Shown here: piece after piece, positions 34,501 through 43,700 of the stretch
Layout: each line of letters opens with the position of its first letter
Numbering within the stretch: position 1 is the first letter of the stretch
NCBI RefSeq assembly: GCF_032118995.1
Contig: NC_092666.1
Location: 10,924,501 to 10,988,500 of the forward strand
DNA length: 64,000 nucleotides
Reading direction: 5' to 3'
Source of the DNA: Asterias amurensis
Lineage: Eukaryota > Echinodermata > Asteroidea > Forcipulatida > Asteriidae
Position numbers and translations under genes: made by a program
The notes under the pieces: generated by a model
Databases searched by the model: none
What the model was told of the DNA's origin: nothing
The model's input: only the letters and a program-made list of their open reading frames with translations

Positions 34501-37500
34501 ATACGAAGTTGTGTGCTTTCAGATGCTTGACTTCGAGAGACCTCAAAATCTAATTATGAGGTTTTGAAATCAAATTCGGTGAAAATTACTTCTTTCTCGA
34601 AAACTACGTTAATTTAGAGGGGGCCGTTTCTCACAATGTTTTATACCATTAACCTCTCCCCATTACTCGTTATATTACCAAGTAAGGTTTTACGCTAATA
34701 ATCATTTTTTAGTAATTACCATTATCTCAACATTATCATGCATAAAATAACAAACCTGTGAAAATTTAAGCTCAATGGTCGTCGAGGTTGCGAGATAATG
34801 AAAGAAAAAAACACCCCTGTCACACGAAGTTGTGCGCTTTCGGATGCTTGATTTCGAGACCTCGTGGAAAATTACTTCTTTCTCGAAAACTATGGCACTT
34901 CAGAGGGAGCAATTTCTCACAATGTTTTATACCATCAACCTCTCCCCATTACTCGTTACCAAGTAAGGTTTTATGCTAATAATTATTTTTGAGTAATTAC
35001 CCATAGTGTAGTGTCTTTAATGACGACCATGTAAGCTAAAGTAGTAGTCCCGTCCGATTTTCTATCTTCTGCACAGGAGTTAAAACTGAGAAGTCTCCTG
35101 AATTCTGAAATCTACTCCGCGGTAATAGAATATAAAGCAAGACAGTTCTCTAAAGAACAAATCTACCTGGCATGGCAAATACAAACATGGTGTTACTACA
35201 AACCACTATTGTATAGATCAATGTTGCAGTTTATTGTTGTTTGCGTGTGCTGGGCGGTTTTCGCAAAGGGGTTATTGGGTGAATCTTGCCATCAGTATTG
35301 TGGCACTCGAACCTTTGTCTGGTTTTTGTTTTGCGATAAATCTTTTGTCATTCGGTTACTTTACTAGGAAATGTTCACGTCCCATCGCTCTATCGGACAA
35401 AAAGACGCGCCCGCAAAAAAACACGTTCACACCCGAACCTGTTACCGTCCCTGACCCGCCCAACCTTCCCCGGAAAACAACGCCAAGTCCCCCACGCCTA
35501 AAGCCCGAAAAAAAAGTCCCGCTTATTATGACAAAACTGATCATTCTTTTGTTGAGAAAAACACAAAGTGTAGAGGCTTGTTAAAATCCTTGAGTTGCGT
35601 GAAACTGTAGCCCTGTCCACGGAAATAAACCCTTTAGTTTTGTAAATTCTGGGACGGTAAATTACTGACATGGTTGGATAACTTCCAAATACTTTTTATC
35701 AGCTGACAGTATTTGTTCCAATTTCACAAAGCCTGTAAGCACAAATATTGCTTAGCAAATAAGGTTAACAACCCAAATTCCATTTAGTTTGCATTTGTTA
35801 TGGCTGTGCCCGACTCGAGCAGTACTTTCGGCTTATACCCAAGCTTCATAAAATTGGGCCGATTTGTAATTGACGTATAGATGGAATACATTTTATCATG
35901 GCATGAAGCCTTTTATTTCAGCCATCTGAAAGCACACAAATGAATTTGTGCAACAAGGGTGTGTTTCCTTCGTTGTTTTCACAGATGTGTTATTTTCTGC
36001 CTACCGGTTCGGATACACCAAGTAGGAATATTGGTCGTTGAACCAATGGTGTCCAATACCTTAGAAAGAAATGGGAAACGAACTTCAATCCTTTTGATTT
36101 CATTCCCGTCGAAAGCTGACCCAGTTTAAAGGGGAGCTTTTTGAAAGAAAATTGAATGCAATCGTTTTTCTCGGGAGATTGTTTTGGTTTTCACAAAGGC
36201 ACTTTAGGGTCACGTTATCTCATGGGTATTAAATCCTATACGTCGAACAAACATCGTGATATAAAGCCTCCAACCGATTTCATGGACCGACCAATTGGGT
36301 CCAAGTTTTCACAGATTTTGTATTATTTGTATGCATTTGTTGAGATACACTATAGTGAGAATAACGGGTCTTTGCCCAATTACCAAAAGTGTACAGCGCT
36401 TTAAGTTTTGGCCCGCTTTCTCCCCTTGTTTTGCCCCTCTCCTGAACTTTCTGGCAAACTTCGTTATGAGTTGGTGCTCGCTTAAACCATAAGTGGCATG
36501 TTATTAACACGTAAAATGATACTGAAGTTGGTAAAGCAAAACCAAATTATATGAAACCCCTGCGGGCGAAAATTATGAGATTGGTTTTTGGATGTGGTCG
36601 GGCCATAAACTTTTGATCGTCATAATCTGGCCACACTGTACTTTAAGCATAAAAAACAACCTTGCACGATGGAAACGACACCAATAATTGTATAAATTCC
36701 TGTCTGTACAACCTACGGGTGTGAAATAATATGAAAAGCATTGGGGTTTCTTTTTTAACTATGCAATAAAGACCAGGAGACTAGACCGACTAGTTTGGTT
36801 CATGTTTTTCTTCTCAATTGCGGATTATTGCCCTGTTTAAAAACAACGCATTGTGACTTTGGTGATTATGCTTACGTTCTACAAGTTCTAACGACCGTCA
36901 AAACTTACTATTGGTTCATTGTTGGAAAGGCCCCGTTTAAAGTAATACTTTTAGAGAAAGAGTTTTCACACACAATAAATTGAATCTGAGAGGCCTCAAG
37001 CATGAAGCCGTTCGCGGGCATCTGAAGCACAATGTTTTCTGCACAAGTTTGTTTGTTGTTGTTCTTTCATGTTCTTGCAACGTCGACAGCCAATATTGAT
37101 CTCAAGGTTCGTTTTATAATAATTCATAAATGCTGGGATACAACAACAATTGAAGAAAATCGTATTAATTGACACCTAGTTTAGCATGTTTAGAACCCGT
37201 CTGAGTGGGATTGGGTGAATTGAAGACGCTTAAAGTCACATGGAAGTGGTATTTTGTCAAAATAAAGGTTTTGTCACTAAAATTATTATGTGTTTTGATG
37301 AGTGGAATATGCATAAACAATTAACTAAGGTTTAAAAAAATTAGTGTCCATGTTATTTACAAAATTTGAAAATAAGTCCGACCGAGAGGGCGCTGCTCGT
37401 GACGTCAATCGAGGCGCGATGAATCGCATGCAGTGCCATCACAGGATAGTGACGCTTGGCGCAAGCTAAAAACATGCCCTCAAAGTTGACACAATGCCTG

Positions 37501-38972
37501 GGGTTTTTCACGTTATAGGTAAATGCTCTTTGAGGTTCGTTACGTCTTTCATGTGCCTTCTTCGACTTCCCCACTAGCTGGAAAAATTGTTGGGATGGCG
37601 TCATGTTTTAGAAAAGAACTTTTCTCTTCATGTGAAAATGTGTAGTGTATTCCGGATTCTCGAAGCACGACGACGGCTCGAAGTGTTTGCTGCACAGCGC
37701 TGGAAAAGACTGGCAACTGACCCAATCTTTACTTTTTTTGTTGCATCCAGCAGCAATACACCTGGTCGACATTGCCGGAAAAATGCAACCAAAAAACTTG
37801 TCGAAACGTACAAACTCACTACCTAGGACTTTAAAAATGTACTTGCACGTACGTGTGTTCGATGTCCGATCGAGGCAAAGTCTGCCTCGATTGACATCAC
37901 AAAAGGGGTAGGCGGAGTCACCCCCACACAATTCTTTTTTTACATATAAATCGTTAAAAACAATTACTCCAAAAATTATTTTATTTTTCAGGAACATACT
38001 CTAATGTTTAGTAGAATATTTGTTTAAATTCTATTTCCAGGTGACTTTAAGATAAGCAGCTTTTGTGCGTTAATATGGAAAAGCAGTCTCTTTTGCGCTC
38101 GATAACTAAACACGCACTCAAAGTACATTCTAAAAACCAGTATCTCGACGCGAAATGCTTGGCCACGAAAAACTAAAAAGATGTACTAGAACGGGGTGTA
38201 GTCTCGACGTTTCGAACAGTTCGGTTAGCTAGTCTTCAGGAGTTGTGTACAACATGGTTATACCCGTAAGGTTACTAACTTCCGTTTCTTCCGTTACTTC
38301 CGTTTTTATTATGTTTGGGACTATATTTAGATCGACTTACCCTTTCTGTATGTTTTCCACAGACCTCCAAACCAACCAGCACCGTTAGCATCAATACGAA
38401 AAGAGTAATCCGCGCCTTAAAACAAACATTTTTAATGATTGATTAACACAATTATGTCACCCAACTGATGAAATAACAGTATTATTTTGTTCAATTTTTA
38501 TTATGCTTTACTCGAATTGTTTCCTCTAAAACAAAAGCCACCAAATTAATTAAAATTGGAATTAGTGTTAATTTTTCGGTTTGATTATTGACACGAACCA
38601 TCATTTGCACAAAAGTGAACCTACATTTTTTTTTAATAATAATGCATAGGAGTTGATGAGCTCAAAAGATAATCACATACAGTGTTCAAATACTTTGTGA
38701 TTAATTCATTTCTTGAGTCGACAGAATAAGGAAAACTATTCGACGAACCTATCAACATGTAATTTTGGTGTCGTTGAAAACCAAAATCAGCTGTTTTTTC
38801 TAACAACATCTTTTCAGAGGAACACAAAAAAGGAGGTTCTGTGAGCTTCCAGACTAAGCAAGGCATCAACAAAGTAAGAAATTGTGTTGGTGTTCTATTT
38901 GTTTGATTAGATTCTTTAAAAATATATATATATATAAAATGCTTTTCTTATAAAAACTTGTAGACTTACCAT
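25547..38972 (-). CDS. FSTL1: Follistatin-like protein 1 orthologue, nine coding exons
   Basis: Coding segments in transcription order: 38972-38970 (ATG only), 38415-38341, 31580-31452, 30648-30519, 30030-29834, 28452-28325, 27343-27231, 26969-26906, 25628-25547. Phases close to 921 nt, 306 aa (human 308). FSTL1 is a secreted glycoprotein of the SPARC family that modulates BMP/TGF-beta signalling. Order seen: signal peptide 1-21; follistatin N-terminal hairpin (Cys44, 49, 55, 65, 67); Kazal module (CASDGVTYTNKCEMRRLAC, 71-111); extracellular calcium-binding type domain starting IACYQDQRDALQ with EF-like helices; GLCVDALL; then a small VWC-like Cys cluster (CVCACGSWVC, 280-289). N200 and N205 occupy the two glycosylation positions of the human EQNET..NIT segment. 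The weakest junction is the exon-3 acceptor: 31580 keeps frame, while the nearer-consensus acceptor at 31594 does not, so a missed small exon is possible. Introns contain MITEs, a LINE fragment and Kolobok-like elements. Confidence 0.95.
25741..26228. mobile_element. MITE family L, copy 1, in FSTL1 intron 8
   Basis: Inverted ends CCGGTGTC..ATGCAATTGTGTCC and inverse (right end GACATAATTGCATGCGACACC). The body is built of many short GTCCG..TGCAA palindromic motifs. Second copy at 48244-48707. Confidence 0.8.
26229..26345. repeat. Imperfect palindrome with GTTTCGA..TCGAAAC arms
   Basis: GTGGTCTCCACGTTTCGA and inverse flank an AGCAGTATA..TATACTG core. Single-arm relatives are at 26705-26760, 33840-33905 and 38195-38245. 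Confidence 0.5.
26654..26685 (+). repeat. T20-G12 tract
   Basis: Uninterrupted T20 directly followed by G12, in FSTL1 intron 8. Confidence 0.9.
27494..27844 (-). mobile_element. MITE family A, diverged, in FSTL1 intron 6
   Basis: Reversed family sequence; left TIR good, right end CACCTTTAA altered. Confidence 0.7.
27868..28302 (+). mobile_element. 5'-truncated LINE (L2/CR1-like) in FSTL1 intron 6
   Basis: An open frame at 27885-28163 gives the C-terminal tail of a non-LTR reverse transcriptase (HKALNGKAPHYISELL, GDRSFSVAAPRIWNSLPLNL, FKSLLKTYL). It is followed by CTGCGCCTTGAACACC..GCGCATTACAAG and (TTATTA)n at 28269-28300. Antisense to FSTL1; everything upstream of the tail is missing. Confidence 0.88.
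28470..29049 (-). mobile_element. Kolobok-like THAP element, copy 2 (decayed), in FSTL1 intron 5
   Basis: Aligns with 37230-38050. The right end is CCAGGTGACT plus TTAA (29046-29049); the other end is eroded near 28470-28490, about 20 bp from FSTL1 exon 6. It keeps the THAP start MPTRCIAAEC at 28764 and subterminal TGACGTCAATCGAGGCAGAC-type inverted motifs at 28630-28650 and 28860-28890. Confidence 0.75.
29343..29727 (+). mobile_element. MITE family A, in FSTL1 intron 5
   Basis: Best-preserved copy: TTAA 29343-29346 and 29724-29727, with the central hairpin at 29523-29563. Confidence 0.92.
30072..30427 (-). mobile_element. MITE family A, in FSTL1 intron 4
   Basis: TTAA 30072-30075 and 30424-30427; starts 41 bp from FSTL1 exon 5. 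Confidence 0.8.
30815..31020 (-). repeat. Interspersed repeat family H, copy 2
   Basis: Inverted relative of 14355-14615, with TGTCCCTCATATGGCTC near both ends. Confidence 0.6.
31104..31164. repeat. Short hairpin in FSTL1 intron 3
   Basis: TATGGTGTTCTAAAGACG and its near-perfect inverse separated by about 20 bp. Confidence 0.7.
32795..33049. mobile_element. GC-rich TIR element flanked by a 14-bp direct repeat
   Basis: Imperfect inverted repeats of about 40 bp begin AGACTTGTGAACAAGTCGT, each tip itself palindromic. The flanks TTCTCTTCCTGGCT at 32781-32794 and 33050-33063 are identical. The core has repeated CTCGCGAGA. No long open frame. In FSTL1 intron 2. Confidence 0.8.
33205..33592 (+). 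mobile_element. MITE family A, in FSTL1 intron 2
   Basis: Right TTAA 33589-33592; left end partly lost (AACACTATTGG). Confidence 0.85.
33598..33830 (+). repeat. Interspersed repeat family I, copy 3
   Basis: GGGATTTGAGGCATGGTGAGG..TTGCCAGGTAGATTTTG, as at 14632. Confidence 0.6.
34352..35020 (+). mobile_element. Two MITE family A copies in direct tandem
   Basis: A first copy (34352 to about 34728) runs into a second lacking its left TIR (starting ATCTCAACATTATCATGC), ending at TTAA 35017-35020. Confidence 0.82.
35032..35215 (-). repeat. Interspersed repeat family I, copy 4
   Basis: AGCTAAAGTAGTAGTCCC..ACAAATCTACCTGGCATG, same orientation as 4535-4835. Confidence 0.6.
35216..37228. other. FSTL1 intron 2: MITE relics, no exon recognised
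   Basis: Contains a family C relic (35715-35865) and three reversed MITE A right-end relics (about 35880-36064, 36200-36405, 37000-37180). The rest shows nothing recognisable. Confidence 0.4.
37230..38050 (-). mobile_element. Kolobok-like DNA transposon, internally deleted, THAP-encoding
   Basis: TTAA flanks (37230-37233, 38047-38050) and inverted ends AGTCAC(A/C)TGGAA. The minus strand encodes a THAP zinc-finger start. TTAA targets plus a THAP domain are the hallmarks of the Kolobok superfamily; a P-element would give 8-bp duplications. In FSTL1 intron 2. Confidence 0.8.
37608..37772 (-). pseudogene. Truncated THAP-domain transposase remnant
   Basis: Opens MSTRCIAAGCNKKSKD and resumes at ALCSKHFEPSSCF. 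These are the first Cys pair and the Cys-x2-His of a C2CH THAP finger, but only about 16 residues separate them instead of the usual 35-50, so the middle of the finger is deleted. The frame stops after 54 codons. A further protein-like stretch (TPSQQFFQLVGKSKKAHERR) follows in another frame. Confidence 0.75.
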
Positions 38973-39140
38973 TTTTCCACCGATGGAACCGAAGGGGAAT
39001 TGACCCTGAGCTGAGCGTATTCTAGGGGGTGTCCAAGATGAGGTTTGCACGGAGCAAGTTCTCCCTCGCGTTCGGTCACTTCATCCCAAACACTCCTGCG
39101 ATCACGCGACGCTTTCAGAAATAATCGACAATTCGCATCC
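38973..39140 (-). other. FSTL1: FSTL1 5' UTR exon / promoter-proximal region
   Basis: CpG-richer than its surroundings. It ends with the start ATG immediately before a consensus donor (ATG|GTAAGT at 38969). AG at 39141-39142 could be a splice acceptor, or transcription may begin nearby. The start context is AAAAATGGCG. Confidence 0.5.
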
Positions 39141-39189
39141 CTGTATAAACGGCACAACCCACCTTTGAGAAAATAGGGGGCGTTCAAAA

Positions 39190-40630
39190 CCTTTTTTATC
39201 CGTTTTTAAGCACCACTATTGCAGAGGCGTAATCATAATGGTACCGTCAACTAATGATTTACTGTGAGTTGTATAATAAATTAATGTTAATATTAAAATC
39301 CACATTTTTCTATAATTGTTCAGAAATTGATTGTATTTTTTCTTATGACCTCCCCTATTGAAAAGTGGTTTAGTCCACATTCCTTTCAAACTTTGTTGTA
39401 AGAATGGAAAAATAGTTTAGCCTGAAAGTATGGTGTTATTCTACACACGAAACCTGGGGGAGAATCACCAGGGGACCCTTTACGCAGTGACAATGCCGCC
39501 CCTCGAGCAGTTTTCTTTGAGTAATTTTAGACTCAAGGGTGTATTTTATTAGACAATCTTTCATTGCTGGTTGAAACTTTAGGCCTAAGTCTTTTGAGCT
39601 GCGCTTGTGTGAGTAGGCCTACGTTATAACTGTGGAATGTTACGGCAGTAAATTATGGTGGTAAACAATGAAGTTGACTTGACTTGCACGGTAAAAGAAA
39701 AAACAATAAGCCACTTCCAATCCAATAAGCCATTAATTTGAATGGAGGACACAACCCACTAGTTGAGAATCGGCCGAATACTGTGGCTGGAGATTCTGTC
39801 CCCCTCTTTTGTTATGGCAAACTGTGAACAAAACTTCTTCTGATTCGCCCTTTTTTGAATCATCTTCCTCCAGCCCTTACCCTTTGGATGGGGGACCGAA
39901 TCTCTGGTGGATTATTCCCGGGGACACCCCGGCCTTCCCATTTTGTTCAAAACTTTGTAGTAGAATAACTCGGATTCTTATTCTTAGCTTTGTGATTATT
40001 TGGGTTGTCATTTGGCCATAAGAACTGTTTCATAAACATCGACAGTTTCACCAGGTAAACAGTCTGCCTTTTGCTGTTGATGAAATAATGCATACTGAAC
40101 AGCGCCCTCAAAGGAGGTAAAAACTGTTTATTTATTTCGGATCATTTCACTAGGTGGCGCCCTACACACCATGCTAACTTCTCCGAGCAAAAGTCAGCGT
40201 AGCAATTTTCCAGCTCGCAAATACATTTCGAATGTGACCTAGACCACAGAAACCTAGAACTAGAGTGTGGAGCAGTTTTATGTTCCTAAAAAAAAAATTA
40301 CTGTAAGTATTTCAATGAGTAAATTTGTATCTTGTGGGTTCTTGGTTGAAGTACATTTGCAGATGATTTTGTTTGTAATTGAAATTGTAATTAAATTTTG
40401 TTCGTAATTAAATTACTACTGGAATACTGTACTTGGGTTGTAGTTTTTCTTTTGGTACTTATTTGAATGTAGAATTCAATTCTTATTTAACTCAATGAGT
40501 TGAGATATCCCTTTTTGTAAAAATGAGTGAAAAAGTGGTGGCGCCATACGGAAAGTTATCCCTTGAAAACAATGCATACTCTACAAATAGTTACACGATT
40601 CAAAAACCAGGTCTGATGCTTCATTGTTGA
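39190..40630. other. Divergent FSTL1/NKAPD1 intergenic region
   Basis: No coding exon recognised. FSTL1 and NKAPD1 are transcribed away from each other. A 5' noncoding exon of NKAPD1 may lie here, for example near 40200-40280, but no donor stands out. Confidence 0.4.
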
Positions 40631-40796
40631 AAGGGCAAGGGCACCAAGGCCTCCTTGGCGACTTGCGCCATGGTAAAGGGCATCTCTATTTGAACAATGT
40701 GAGTTTGTAAGTTTTTGCAAACAACAAATTTGAGCTTTCTTCTTTAATCACTGATTGTCAAATACAGAAGTGGCGAAGCATCTACCAGCTCCAAAA

Positions 40797-43700
40797 ATGA
40801 AAACGGTTCGATATCTTGATCGGAAGTTAGTCCGGAACATTATCCGCCACACCGAAACTCATAACCGCCTTCAGGAGGAAGATGGAATGTGGCAAAGTAG
40901 AAGACAAGAATCTTCCAGACGCAGGACCGGGGGTCAACGAGAGAGAGATCGTCCAAGGCAGATGGGTGGAAGGTATTAAATATTGGTTATTATGCCAAGA
41001 AAAAACACGGGACTGTTGTTTTAGGTTTTTTTTTTTAAACAAGTGTAACATAAAAAATAGTTTAAAAAAAAGGATGCGCCCTCAAACAAGGATGCGGGAG
41101 GGGACGACCAATTGGTATTTTTTTTTTATTATTTGGCCTTGCACAGGGCTTGAATTTTACACTTGACCAAAGGCCTGAGGCCAGTGATTTTAGCATCGGG
41201 CCAGTAAACTCATGACCGGACAAGTCCAGAGGTCTTGTTGTGGTTTTCAATTGAATATTAATATCACACTGTGTAATATCTTATCAAAACCAAATAAGGT
41301 TCAAATGTGACGTTAGAGATTAGCAGGTTACTGCTAGACATACTGAGCTGGCAGTGGGCCCTACTCAAGGAACTTTGTTCCTGTGGCAGACTACAAACCA
41401 CCTCTATGTGGATACCTTGTGCCGGGACACTGGCCTGCAACGAGAGGAGCATTGACAGCAATGGGAGACCAACGTGTTTGGAGGGCCATCATCAGATGCT
41501 CCGTTTAGACCTTTCTTTTGCTATGGCCGGAATTTTTGCCAACCCAAGTTGGAAAACTATGGAAAGCCATTAATGCAAATCAAAAACAGATCGCTACTGT
41601 TTGTAACAATGTACACAATTAATATTCAAACATTGTGTGATTTTGTTTAAAACAAAACAACTAATTATGCGAGGTATTATATTTAATTGAAGTTTCGCAG
41701 AAAATATGATTGAGTGTTTTACTAACATTCGGCCTGTCATGTCATTTTCAACCAAGGCGATTTGTTTATCAACAAAAGAAAAGGTCTATTGAATGAATGA
41801 AAGCCGATCCACCATTTTATCTGTAGGTCAGCCCTTGTGCTCAATGTCGTTTTTAATTTGTTGTTTCCAATGGTCAAAATATTACGTCTGAAATAAAAAT
41901 TCTTTGATTTTCAGACTTGCTATAAATCCTAGATTCAGACGACGACAGGAAGAGGATATGATGAAGAGGAGAATCCGAGGAATCAACTCTGGCGCTCGAG
42001 GGGACTCCAGGGAACACAGACCGATGGAGAGAGAACAGAATAGAAATATCTACAGAGCAGAACTTGGAAATCAAGAAAAGTATGACTTCATTCTCTTCTC
42101 AATTTGTATAAAGGTCGAGTCACACTGCAGCGATAACAAAAACGATAACGATCTCGACGCAAAGAGAACGCATTTTATTGGTTGAGTGAGCATATTCTGC
42201 GTGGGGCAATTCAACCGATAGAATGCCTTCTCTTTGCGTCATGATAATTTTCGTTATCGCTGCAGTGTGACTCGGCCTTGAGTGTAAAGACTCATGGTAG
42301 AGCAGTTTTAATACCTTTTGTAGATCAATATTTTGCCCACGACATGAATCCCTACTTTATGTGAATAAAGATCTACATAATTTTGTAGAATAATGTAATA
42401 TCTGTAGAAGTTGTAGCTTTATAATTCATCAAGTATTTGAGAAAAAAGTGAACATCACAGAGCAATGTTTTCACCGAGAGTCGTGTTAATCCATTGCACA
42501 TGTTTAAACAAAACTTTGTGTCACCAAAAAGACAATTATTTTTGTTTTACTTATTTCTCAAAAATTACAGCAACTCGGCAAGTAATATTTTGAGAAAAGC
42601 GTTATGCCATCATTATCTTTAACCCGTGTACAGTCAGGTTAATGTAAATCTGTAGATCTTTTTGTACAGAAAGTACCCAAACTCTTTAGCATGTTGCATT
42701 TTGATTAAACCAGAGTTGCCGTGTTGTGGCTGAGCGGATAAGAACACCAAACTTATGCTATGATGTTTTTGATCAGCAGAGTGTGGGTTCAAGTCCCATT
42801 TGTGACACGTGTGTCATTAAACATGACACTTTAACCATTTGTGTGGCTTTCTTTTCGAATGGGATGTGGTGTTGAGTCCCGGCCATGAGGCTTGTGTCCT
42901 TAGCCAAACCCTTTACCACTTTTTGTCTGTTTATCTGTTTATATATTTTTGTTGTGGTTCTTATTTGTACATTCAGTTTATGCTTTTATGTGTAGTTTCA
43001 TGTATTTCATTGCGGTGGTTTCAACCACTTTTACTGTTCATTGTCATTCATCAAAAAATCTTTATATTTTTTAATAATTGTATATTAATCAATTTCTAGC
43101 CCTAACCGTTATTGTTTTTATATGGAGCTGGCCAACTTATGTAATTGCCTATTATTAAGGATGAATGAAGTTTTTAAAATGAATTGAAATAATTTTAAAT
43201 TGTCTGATTTAGGCCTAAATCTGTATATCCGTGGCCGAGCGGATAAGAGCACCAAACTCAGGCGCTACTCTACTGTTTCTGTTCAGCAGAGTATGGGTTC
43301 AAATCCAGTTCATGACACTTGTGTCATTGTGCAAGACACTTAACTATAATTGCTTCTCTCCACCCAGGGGTAAATGGGTACATGTGAGGGCAGAGATGTT
43401 TCTTGTGATTGATTTAGCTTAGTGCGCTACATACTTCGCAGGGAGCTGAGATGGTTTAAGGAATGAAAAGGCCCATGTAAAATTGTTGGAAGCGCTTTGA
43501 GAGATGGTGTATAAAGCGCTATTCATAAATACCTCGAACAGTTTCGCTATTCCTATTGAAGGAGAGCGCGTCACGTGGGTGTGTACAAACCTTTGTTTAT
43601 GACCAGTAAAAAGTGTTAAAAACAAGGGCGTGACACGCGAGCTTGCACCTGTGCTTATAAGGCAGTTTCTTCATCCCCATCAGTCCAGAGCTACGGCCGG

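Noticed and set aside
35234-35584. 116-codon Pro/Lys-rich open frame in FSTL1 intron 2
   Set aside because: No recognisable domain, no good splice context, composition unlike the real exons.
37230-38050. P-element assignment
   Set aside because: THAP domain fits, but no 8-bp target duplication is seen, while TTAA flanks both ends.
43225-43320. Possible functional tRNA-Leu gene
   Set aside because: A and B boxes are good but stems are mismatched and the same head recurs with a shared SINE body.
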